DNA of 64,000 nucleotides from Sphingomonas sp. PAMC26645 (lineage in GTDB: Bacteria > Pseudomonadota > Alphaproteobacteria > Sphingomonadales > Sphingomonadaceae). The stretch spans positions 186,001 to 250,000 of the forward strand of contig NZ_CP039249.1 in assembly GCF_004795835.1 (NCBI RefSeq), written 5' to 3'. The notes under the pieces are model-generated. The model had not been told where the DNA came from, did not search any database, and was given only the letters and a program-made list of their open reading frames with translations. The position numbers and the translations under genes were made by a program. Below, piece by piece: positions 57,942 to 64,000 of this stretch; positions within the stretch are counted from its first letter, which is position 1, and every line of letters starts with the position of its first letter.

Positions 57942-58889
57942 GTGTCTCCAAGAGAATTACAAGAAGCTTTCGAGAGCATTCGCGGAGCGCTACCGGTGGA
58001 GAACGCTTCTGTAATGCTACAGCGCCTCCCGAGCTTGGGACGCATTGATCAAGACTCGGCTGATCGGCGATTTATAGATACCTACATTCTCGATGGCCTC
58101 CGTGCTGTAGGAGTCTCGAGAATTGTGGATGCAGACGACTCGACGAAAAGAAAGTTTATAGATGTTAAGTGGTCTAATCCGCTTCACGCACTTGGCCAAG
58201 AGGTTTTAGCAAGAGAGATTGTTACGAGCGTAGGTGGATATATTAACCTTGCATTAAAATCAGCGAAGTCATCAAACAAAGTATTAGCGGCCGATATTAT
58301 TGCATCTTCAGCGCGCTCAAAACAGATCGTCGACTTCGGTGGACTTCACGTCGAGGATGCAGCCATATCGCAACTCGACCTTGAAGGTGCCATAATTAGT
58401 AATGTCATTCTAACGTCCTGCACGATCGAGGAGCTTGTTTTACCAGCTGATGTTCCGATCGGATTAGCGATCAATGACTCGTTGATAACCAAGGTGTCAG
58501 GAGTTTCTTCAACAGCTGGATTACCGAGTTGGCTTTCAGATAACTCAGTGGAAGAGTTTGATTCGGTTCGCACAATGAGTCGAATTAGAGATGCCGGACT
58601 TGGCTCAAGCCATGAGGTACTTGTTGTTGTGCTAAAGAAAACATTCTTTCAGCCCGGGACAGGCAGGAAAGAGGAAGCGCTTCTCAGAGGGTTTGAAGCT
58701 GGAAGGCACAATAAGGTTGCAAGACGCGTTATCTCCGCACTCGTTGCAGAAGATTTCTTGGGGACATTTAAAGGCAAAGAAGGCATCGTTTACACCCCAA
58801 ATCGAGCGATGACGTCACGTGCAAAGAGAATGCTGGACGAACTTAAAGCTAGCCAAGATCCTATGTGGATCAGTGTAGGAACACTTTGA
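57942..58889 (+). CDS. AT-rich ORF, possibly the C-terminal part of a larger defence-type protein
   Basis: This 315-residue protein starts at a GTG, with an in-frame TAA at about 57,880. Its codon use and base content are clearly more AT-rich than its neighbours. A pentapeptide-like beta part (FGGLHVEDAAISQLDLEGA) is followed by a winged-helix-like C-terminus (RKEEALLRGFEAGRH then a short basic helix). This tail resembles the C-terminal region of large NTPase defence proteins; the resemblance is from memory. No NTPase motif is present. Confidence 0.5.
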   Translation: MSPRELQEAFESIRGALPVENASVMLQRLPSLGRIDQDSADRRFIDTYILDGLRAVGVSRIVDADDSTKRKFIDVKWSNPLHALGQEVLAREIVTSVGGYINLALKSAKSSNKVLAADIIASSARSKQIVDFGGLHVEDAAISQLDLEGAIISNVILTSCTIEELVLPADVPIGLAINDSLITKVSGVSSTAGLPSWLSDNSVEEFDSVRTMSRIRDAGLGSSHEVLVVVLKKTFFQPGTGRKEEALLRGFEAGRHNKVARRVISALVAEDFLGTFKGKEGIVYTPNRAMTSRAKRMLDELKASQDPMWISVGTL

Positions 58890-59014
58890 TCACGTATTCC
58901 GACGTCTCGGCCGATCCGGAATTTTCATTTCCGCGGAACATGGTGCTGGACGACGAATCACTGAATGTCGGCAACAACCAGAAGTCGGATTATATCCGTT
59001 GGCGAATGGAGTAG
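58886..59014 (+). CDS. Possible 42-residue ORF
   Basis: A frame from a TTG overlapping the upstream stop, with normal amino acid content (ITYSDVSADPEFSFPRNMVL..). No homologue recognised. It could be the 3' scrap of another gene. Confidence 0.3.
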   Translation: MITYSDVSADPEFSFPRNMVLDDESLNVGNNQKSDYIRWRME

Positions 59015-59044
59015 GGATGGCAAGGGTCGCCCCACTTCCCTATC

Positions 59045-59153
59045 AAAAGCGCCCCAAGCAAGGCTCAAGCAACAGCCCCGCCGGACGGTCTTTCAGCTTT
59101 AGCTGCCGCCGTTCCCCTTGGAAGCGCCACAAAGAAGGTGGTGCGGCTTGCAG
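59045..59153. repeat. att-flank repeat R1 (decayed)
   Basis: AAAGCGCCCCAAGCAAGGCT .. GCCGCCGTTCCCCTTGG .. AAGGTGGTGCGGCTTGCAG resembles R2 and R3 in the same orientation. It ends in a decayed form of the tRNA-Thr acceptor end (TGGTGCGGCTTGCAG versus TGGTGCCGCTTACAG). Confidence 0.6.
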
Positions 59154-59156
59154 CTT

Positions 59157-59558
59157 TCAATCCCGAACGCGATGCAGCTTTGCAGACGCACTTCCAAGCT
59201 CAACCTCCAGCACATCCGTCCCCGCGTCCAACGCCCTGGCTTGAAAGTCGAACGGCTCGACGTCGCTCGGGTGGTAGGTGAAGCGGTAGCTGTTTGGCCC
59301 ACCGGCCTTCACGACGAACGTCGCCAGCCCCTTGCTGTCGGCTTCTCGCACGATGCTCACCTCCCCGATGACCGGCCCCTCTTCCAGCCTAGTCTCGTTC
59401 TTGTCATCGCTCATGTAGAACAGTCCGGCGGCGTTAGGCCACGTCACCGCAAGCCCTTCAGCGGGCGTACCCTCCGGTAGTTGCGCGACGACACGCAAGG
59501 CGTCGCTCGGGTCACGCGTACCCGTAGCGTCCCAAGCAGGACCTAAACGGCCGCCCAC
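59157..59558 (-). CDS. Hypothetical protein, possibly a fragment
   Basis: This 133-residue frame has a beta-rich pattern (EGLAVTWPNAAGLFYMSDDK, EVSIVREADSKGLATFVVKA). Its N-terminus lies inside repeat R2, so the 5' end may have been replaced. No family recognised. Confidence 0.4.
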   Translation of the reverse strand: MGGRLGPAWDATGTRDPSDALRVVAQLPEGTPAEGLAVTWPNAAGLFYMSDDKNETRLEEGPVIGEVSIVREADSKGLATFVVKAGGPNSYRFTYHPSDVEPFDFQARALDAGTDVLEVELGSASAKLHRVRD

Positions 59559-59623
59559 CGGAAAGACAGTTCAGCCTCAGCCGCCGCTGTTACCTTGTGG
59601 AGATACCCTAAAGTAAGTGGTAC
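59526..59623. repeat. att-flank repeat R2 (decayed)
   Basis: AGCGTCCCAAGCAGGACCTA .. CAGCCTCAGCCGCCGCTGTTACC .. AAAGTAAGTGGTACC matches R3 closely until the tRNA-derived part, then diverges. The next 21 bases nearly match a stretch at 31,878. Confidence 0.6.
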
Positions 59624-59744
59624 CATTACATCGGATATGGATCGAATTTTTCTTAGTAAAATGGCAGCTCAGGACATTACCCTGATTGGAACCACGCTCG
59701 CGTTAATATACCGATCATGATCGGCGGGGCGGTGGGTCTGATAA

Positions 59745-60227
59745 ATGTCGCTACATTCGAAAGAACTCTCCGTGCCATGTCGCCTGAATGTAAGCGGTAA
59801 CTGGTCGAATGGGTGCATTCATGACGTGTCTGACAAGGGCTTGCTCATCTCTTGCACGAGCCCGCCGCCCATCGGCACGTACGTCGACATTCGCCGTGGG
59901 ACACTCGTGATCATCGGCAGAGTAGTTTGGCAGGGTGGAAGTCGCTTTGGCGTGCGGACGCAGGACCCCGTCAGCATAGCCGCCCTCGTGAACGAACCCG
60001 TGCTTAAGAGCCGCCCGGCGACCTCCGACCGGCGTACCCTGAAGCGGAAAGAATCAGGCCGATGCGCGATCCAGCAGGCCGAACGAAATCGGCAGCGCTC
60101 AACGGCGTTCCAATTCGTCTGCATCGTCATCGGCGGCGCAGGAATCGCGTACTACGCGGCAATCTGTTGTTATCAGGCCCTCGCAGTACCCCTCGAAGCG
60201 ATAGCTGACGCGCTTAGCGGCGGGTGA
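59745..60227 (+). CDS. PilZ-domain protein with C-terminal membrane helix, paralogue of 18039-18530
   Basis: This 160-residue protein starts SLHSKELSVPCRLNVSGNW and then matches the 18.0-kb gene over its whole length, including the C-terminal helix. At DNA level the identity looks to be about three quarters, so it is not a recent copy. It lies between repeats R2 and R3, as cargo of one insertion. Confidence 0.8.
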   Translation: MSLHSKELSVPCRLNVSGNWSNGCIHDVSDKGLLISCTSPPPIGTYVDIRRGTLVIIGRVVWQGGSRFGVRTQDPVSIAALVNEPVLKSRPATSDRRTLKRKESGRCAIQQAERNRQRSTAFQFVCIVIGGAGIAYYAAICCYQALAVPLEAIADALSGG

Positions 60228-60286
60228 ACTGAAACCCAACGGCGATGGACCACAGGTATAGCGTGGGTCGAGCCCGTTCTCCTACC

Positions 60287-60381
60287 CAAAGCGCCCCAAA
60301 CAGGACCCAAACGGCTACCCAGCCGAAAGGCCTATCAGCCTCAGCCGCCGCAGTTCCCTTGTGGACGTGCCATAAAGTAGG
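60287..60381. repeat. att-flank repeat R3 (intact)
   Basis: AAGCGCCCCAAACAGGACCC .. CAGCCTCAGCCGCCGCAG .. ATAAAGTAGG leads directly into the tRNA-Thr fragment. It is the template for R1 and R2 and probably the arm-type binding region of the integrase. Confidence 0.65.
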
Positions 60382-60426
60382 TGGTGCCGCTTACAGGACT
60401 CGAACCTGTGACCCCCGCATTACGAA
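60382..60426 (-). repeat. Right att site: 3' half of a tRNA-Thr(CGU)
   Basis: Identical to 33242-33286. To its right stands CGAAACCGATAG, not a tRNA 5' half, so this copy too is only a fragment and marks the start of another element. Confidence 0.85.
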
Positions 60427-60625
60427 CGAAACCGATAGTCCGGTTTCCCGGCGTTTTCGCGAGGATTAGGCACCTAGACCGAGGCGTAGGAACCGCAGAA
60501 AACCGTTGGTGAAAACGGGCTGCACCGAAAACGCACCGAAAACCAAGTGACATCGAGCCCCGCAATTCCGGCGCTTCCAGCGCCGGCCGATTGCCTGCCA
60601 TCGACTTCCTTCGGGAGCCGACACG

Positions 60626-61368
60626 ATGTCGAATTCACTGCCCGCCGCCACGTTCCCCCGCGCATCCTCCGGCGCGAGCAATATCGCCCGCTCGTTTAGC
60701 GAAATCACCACAGGCGTTCGCGACCGTGCCCGCTCAAACTCGCACGTTCGCCGCCACAGTAAGAATGCCGGCGGTACCGAGGTTTCGCTCTGGCGCACGC
60801 ACAACACGTTTCCAAAGGACGAACACAACGCGCGCATGCGCGCGGCCGAAGCGTTCGAGCATGAAACCAAGCTGCCGGGTAAGCGCAACGGTGCCCTCGG
60901 GGGATCGGCCTCGACGTGCTGCGCTGCCTGCTTCGCCTGCGTGGGCGCAAGGACGGCCGACTGGACCCGACCTACCAGTGGATTGCCGATAAGATACACA
61001 AGTCCCGTAGTGCGGTGGTGGAAGCCGTCGCCCGGTTGAAGGCTTGTGGCTTCCTCGACTGGATCCGCCGCTGCGTGCCGATCGAAGACGCCTTGCCTGA
61101 CGAACAACAAAGCGAGCAGATCTCGAACGCCTTCATCCTGCTACAGCCGCCCTCGGTGCGTGAGTGCGTTCGCCGCATGCTCCGCAAGCCCAGCGAGTTC
61201 GTCCGCGCTGTTGCCGAGAAGCTCGCCCGACAGAAGAAGCTGGACACCGCGACGGTCGACGACGTGATCGCAGAGGTCCAGAGCCCCGAGCTGCGCGCTA
61301 TCCTCGCCCGCGTCCGCGCTTCTGTTGATAGTGCAAATCCGCCGAGCGGTCACACAGAGGCCCTGTAA
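60626..61368 (+). pseudogene. Replication-type HTH protein split by a one-base frameshift
   Basis: The first part (60626-~60903) has VSLWRTHNTFPKDEHNARMR and FEHETKLPGKRNGALG. It then goes out of frame in a run of five G (60899-60903). The second frame continues as GIGLDVLRCLLRLRGRKDGR, then YQWIADKIHKSRSAVVEAVA, a winged-helix pattern of sphingomonad phage/plasmid replication proteins. One extra G would restore a ~247-residue protein. Sequencing error in a homopolymer is as likely as a true mutation. Confidence 0.6.
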
Positions 61369-61879
61369 GATCTAAATATAAAAGGAACGCCTATGGCGTG
61401 CGCAGTTTGAAGCTCCACCAAGCCCCCGAGGCCCCGAACCCAACGGGTTCATCATCCAGCGACCGCGGGTGAGCGTGCCGGCTTGCGCCGTCCCGTGCAT
61501 CCTGGGGAGGATGCGCAAATTCGGTGCCATTCTGCCAAGATACGTCGCCCCCGTTGCGAGACCGCGATCTGCACCGAACTGCACCGGCGTATGAGCCCCA
61601 AATACCGCGACGCGGCCTAGGACCTAGGCCAGTTTCCGCAGGTCGTTCGATCGCACCTTTTGCGACACGAAAAGACCGCGGGCGAGGCGGGGGGAAAAGC
61701 GTGTTTCTCGGGGTGGCAAGATCGGGGCGGCGGCGGGGCCGGCCTCGTCGATTTTGTAATTTTCTTTCGCGTAATTTTATTTCGTCAGTCGCCAGAGGCC
61801 GAGCCCGCCGGCCGCGGGCGGGTCTGTCATCACCGCCCCGCCCCTTGCGGAATGTTCCTCGTTCGTTCCAGATGGCCGG
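61369..61879. other. Non-coding stretch in the prophage
   Basis: 511 bases with no convincing gene. The minus-strand frame 61391-61894 is rich in R, P and G and looks antisense. A replication origin or promoter could lie here, but no clear iterons are seen. Confidence 0.35.
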
Positions 61880-62152
61880 ATGCAACGGCATCACCGAATC
61901 ACAGTCGACCTCGCGGTTCAGATCTTGCGCGCCGCTGTCGACCAGGCTGGCACGGCAAAGGTCGACACGGTGCCCACCCGCCTCGCGCTCCGCGTCCTAC
62001 TACCCCACTGCCCCGAGCGCTGGCCGCTCACCGGATTTTGGGAGTCCAGCAGCCAAGAGAACGTCATTGGCCGCGAGCAGGGTGTAGGCGCGGCATTCAA
62101 CGCGATATGCCTACAGCTGAAGAAGTCGGGCGCGTGGGCGCAGCGCTCGTGA
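61880..62152 (+). CDS. Small phage hypothetical protein
   Basis: This 90-residue protein starts MQRHHRITVDLAVQ and contains GFWESSSQENVIGREQGVGAAFN split. No motif is recognised. Confidence 0.5.
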   Translation: MQRHHRITVDLAVQILRAAVDQAGTAKVDTVPTRLALRVLLPHCPERWPLTGFWESSSQENVIGREQGVGAAFNAICLQLKKSGAWAQRS

Positions 62153-62169
62153 TCGAACCGGCCGACCGA

Positions 62170-62397
62170 CTACTCGTCGACGGCAGGCCGCGGCCGTTTC
62201 TCGATCGCGACCGGCACGGCGAGGAAATGCTCGCGCGCCTCGCCGTCCCAGCTCGCCAGGTGCTGCTGGATCGCGTCCCACTTCGCCTCGGCAAAACTAT
62301 CCCGCCACGGCCCCCGCGGCTCACCAAACACCGTCACGCGGTGTTCGTTCTTCGGGTCGGGAGTGAACGTGCGCGGTGCGGCCGTCCGATTAGCCAA
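62170..62397 (-). CDS. Small phage hypothetical protein
   Basis: This 75-residue charged protein starts MANRTAAPRTFTPDPKNEHR. It overlaps the neighbouring gene by eight bases and is transcribed with it. Confidence 0.5.
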   Translation of the reverse strand: MANRTAAPRTFTPDPKNEHRVTVFGEPRGPWRDSFAEAKWDAIQQHLASWDGEAREHFLAVPVAIEKRPRPAVDE

Positions 62398-62623
62398 TGA
62401 TCACCAGCCGCAGGTATTCGCTAACGCCGCTTTTGAAATGGACCAGGACACGAGCTGCCTCGACATCGATCCGCGCGTTGAGGATCCGGCCGCGCTCGCT
62501 GCGCAGCTGCACGATCACGTCGGGGCCTAGATCATGATCGACCGCGGTCACAACCTTCAGCGGGTCGGGCGCGATCGTATAGACACGCTTGCGGAGCTGA
62601 TCAGTCACTCGACGGGAAGTCAT
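62390..62623 (-). CDS. Small phage hypothetical protein
   Basis: This 77-residue protein starts TSRRVTDQLRKRVYTIAPDP. A TTG at 62629 is an alternative start. It overlaps the 52-residue gene upstream by 23 bases. No family recognised. Confidence 0.55.
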   Translation of the reverse strand: MTSRRVTDQLRKRVYTIAPDPLKVVTAVDHDLGPDVIVQLRSERGRILNARIDVEAARVLVHFKSGVSEYLRLVIIG

Positions 62624-62759
62624 CGACAAAGCTGATCAGCGTATCGATGTCGTCGGCCGACAGACCGCTCTGCTCGTCGATGATGTCGCCGGGGTTCCAT
62701 GTCAAACGGAACGCCTTCAGCCGGGCGAGTGCGTCGTTGAGATCGGGTGCTTGGTCCAT
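62601..62759 (-). CDS. 52-residue phage protein
   Basis: MDQAPDLNDALARLKAFRLT begins this acidic helical protein, which ends FVDDFPSSD. It overlaps the 3' part of the methylase fragment in another frame. The coding pattern in this frame is better than in the methylase frame. Confidence 0.5.
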   Translation of the reverse strand: MDQAPDLNDALARLKAFRLTWNPGDIIDEQSGLSADDIDTLISFVDDFPSSD

Positions 62760-63156
62760 CTGGCCAATGTATCCCTTCCCCAGCCGGCCGCAAGCCAGTC
62801 GCCTCGCAGGGCGGGTGCGGGGCGGCGCGCTGCGCCTTCAGCCGTTCGAACTCTGCCCGGCTGGCGATGCGGAACCGCAGCATGTCGATCATGTAAGGGT
62901 AGTGCCGCTGCAGCACGCGGAAGAACGTCGCGACGTCGCCCGACACGTCGTTGATGACCTCAACCTTCGGCCGCGATCGGCGGCGAAGGAAGACGCCGCC
63001 CATCCCAACGAAGGGCTCGGCAGAGCCGTCATGGTCGACGCGCTCGATCATCGCGACCAGACGCGATGCCAGATTGCGCTTGCCGCCAATATATCCCGCA
63101 GCGGGTGCGACGGGCCGAATAAGATTTAGAGTGTTCACTTTACGTTCTCGCGTCAT
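62620..63156 (-). pseudogene. DNA adenine methylase, truncated N-terminal part
   Basis: The first ~100 residues match Dam-type (D12) methylases: AAGYIGGKRNLASRL (SAM-binding motif), AEPFVGMGGVFLRR and EVINDVSGDVATFFRVLQRH. From about residue 105 the frame turns into unrelated R/P-rich sequence and the catalytic DPPY is missing. The gene was cut, and the 52-residue gene now occupies its 3' side. Confidence 0.65.
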
Positions 63157-63285
63157 AAGTGCCGCACCTCGCGAATCGCGGGGTGCGGGACGGCCGGTGG
63201 CCGATGGTCGTGGCGAGAGTGATCCTCGTCGGTTTGCCGGGCTCCACCCCGACATCCCCCGCCCGGCTATGCCGGACGTGAAACC

Positions 63286-64000
63286 TTAGCTGGCTGGTGC
63301 CGGTGCCTTCCGCGGCGCGAACGCGACCGCTTCGACGCCCACCGCCTCGTTGATGTCCAACAGGCGCGCCTGGATCGGTTCGATCTCCAGCTCGAAAAAC
63401 ATATCGACCGCCTCGCTGGGCTTGCCGAGCGTCGATCCCTGCGCCGGCACGATGCCCAGCAGCACGGGTGGCGTGCGGTGCGCTGCCAGTACGTCGTCGC
63501 GTGTTGCGTTCTTGATCCCCATGAACTCGTCGTTCGCGCCGACCTGGGCGATCGGCAGGATCTTGATACCGCCATCCTTGCCGCCAGGCTGGTGGACGAA
63601 GAGATTGCGGAAGTTGCCCGGCCCCTTCGACCGCTTCAGCGCGTCGCGGATCGCATTGACGTCACCATCCGAGAATTCACCGGTCGCATGTAAGATGAAA
63701 CCTGCATGACTACCGTTCAGATAGTATTTACGGCGAAACAGGGTGGCGGCTTCATTGAGCAACGCGGATTGTAGCGCGGAGATATACTCTGGCACGCCGT
63801 AAATCTCTTGGTTGATGTCGGGCTGCATGATCTGAATGACGCTGCCAGGTCGAAACTCGAACTCGGTCGCTAGGTTTTCCACGAAGAAATACCGGCCCTC
63901 TTCGATCCCCCGACGTGTGAATTTAGCCAGGGAATGATCGAGCCGCATCAGTCCGCCAAGGACGCTCCGGCGCTGCTCGACGAAGCCGAAGCCGAACACC
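63286..64000 (-). CDS. P2-like phage portal protein, C-terminal part
   Basis: The visible 237 residues match portal proteins of the P2 gpQ type (EQRRSVLGGLMRLDHSLAKF, PDINQEIYGVPEYISALQSA, LFRRKYYLNGSHAGFILHAT, KGPGNFRNLFVH, DDVLAAHRTPPVLLGIVP). The portal forms the DNA gate of the capsid. About 100 N-terminal residues lie beyond the window edge. The gene is transcribed leftward towards the methylase fragment. Confidence 0.88.
   Translation of the reverse strand, partial: VFGFGFVEQRRSVLGGLMRLDHSLAKFTRRGIEEGRYFFVENLATEFEFRPGSVIQIMQPDINQEIYGVPEYISALQSALLNEAATLFRRKYYLNGSHAGFILHATGEFSDGDVNAIRDALKRSKGPGNFRNLFVHQPGGKDGGIKILPIAQVGANDEFMGIKNATRDDVLAAHRTPPVLLGIVPAQGSTLGKPSEAVDMFFELEIEPIQARLLDINEAVGVEAVAFAPRKAPAPAS

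Larger units (their letters stand above)
33242..60426. mobile_element. 27-kb genomic island bounded by tRNA-Thr direct repeats
   Basis: Perfect 45-bp direct repeats (33242-33286 and 60382-60426) bound a region rich in small hypotheticals, restriction genes, a P4-type integrase (53.1-54.3 kb) and a VapE-like ATPase. Some stretches are visibly more AT-rich than the flanks. Two decayed copies of the right end (59.0 and 59.5 kb) show repeated insertions. The integrase is about 6 kb inside the right boundary, so the island may be an accretion of several elements rather than one. Confidence 0.7.
60382..64000. mobile_element. Left end of a P2-like prophage in the same tRNA site
   Basis: Beyond the att copy come a replication-type HTH gene, short phage-type genes, a DNA adenine methylase fragment and a P2-like portal gene reaching the window end. 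The right end and the intact tRNA-Thr are outside the window. Confidence 0.6.

Noticed and set aside
60382..60470. Complete tRNA gene
   Set aside because: As for the left copy, the 5' half is missing.
61391..61894. 167-residue minus-strand frame
   Set aside because: Low-complexity R/P/G composition and no ribosome site.

Overview
The window reads as a chromosomal segment of a GC-rich alphaproteobacterium, most likely a Sphingomonas or close relative. The evidence is the order rpmF-plsX-fabH-ihfA-merR, a MucR-type regulator, abundant PilZ proteins, sphingomonad-type palindromic repeats, and Tat-exported catabolic enzymes. No database was consulted; family calls rest on motifs and gene order.

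Positions 1-33,241 look like ordinary core chromosome. They hold a pdeM tail, msrA, an aminotransferase behind a fused pabBC, a metallo-beta-lactamase hydrolase facing an M28 peptidase across palindromic repeats, the lipid/ribosome cluster (rpmF, plsX, fabH, ihfA, a MerR gene), mucR, a divergent ohr/ohrR pair with two visible operators, a LysR gene, a MASE1 histidine kinase with its FixJ-like response regulator, a PilZ protein, an MsrB-MsrA fusion and a DUF885 peptidase. From 31.8 to 23.1 kb a tightly overlapped nine-gene operon runs leftward: sugar/nucleoside-type transporter, three TIM-barrel isomerases, a Gfo/Idh/MocA dehydrogenase, cytochrome c, a DUF1080 hydrolase, a GMC small subunit and a GMC flavoprotein. 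It is faced by a LacI regulator with a palindromic operator in the shared promoter region. The set fits oxidation of glycosides to 3-keto-glycosides followed by cleavage.

Positions 33,242-60,426 are bounded by 45-bp perfect direct repeats that equal the 3' half of a tRNA-Thr(CGU), from anticodon loop to CCA. I read this as a 27-kb integrated element or accretion island. Its left part carries an RMF/CrpP-like protein, a Crp/Fnr regulator, a globin, a MASE1-PAS-GGDEF cyclase and many small sphingomonad-type hypotheticals. Its middle part carries a HARE-HTH/PD-(D/E)XK nuclease, a type I restriction operon whose methylase has lost its N-terminal half, and a HEPN-like protein. Its right part carries a P4-type integrase and a VapE-like ATPase, small membrane and paralogous proteins, an AT-rich ORF, and two further decayed copies of the att flank. 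A small two-gene unit (A and B) occurs intact at 38 kb, decayed at 51.5 kb, and as a B-only remnant at 40.7 kb.

From 60,382 to the window end a second element begins at the same att sequence. It has a frameshifted replication-type HTH gene, small phage genes, a truncated DNA adenine methylase and a P2-like portal protein. Neither att copy has the 5' half of the tRNA, so the intact tRNA-Thr should lie beyond position 64,000. The arrangement is two elements in tandem at one tRNA, a VapE/integrase element next to a P2-like prophage.
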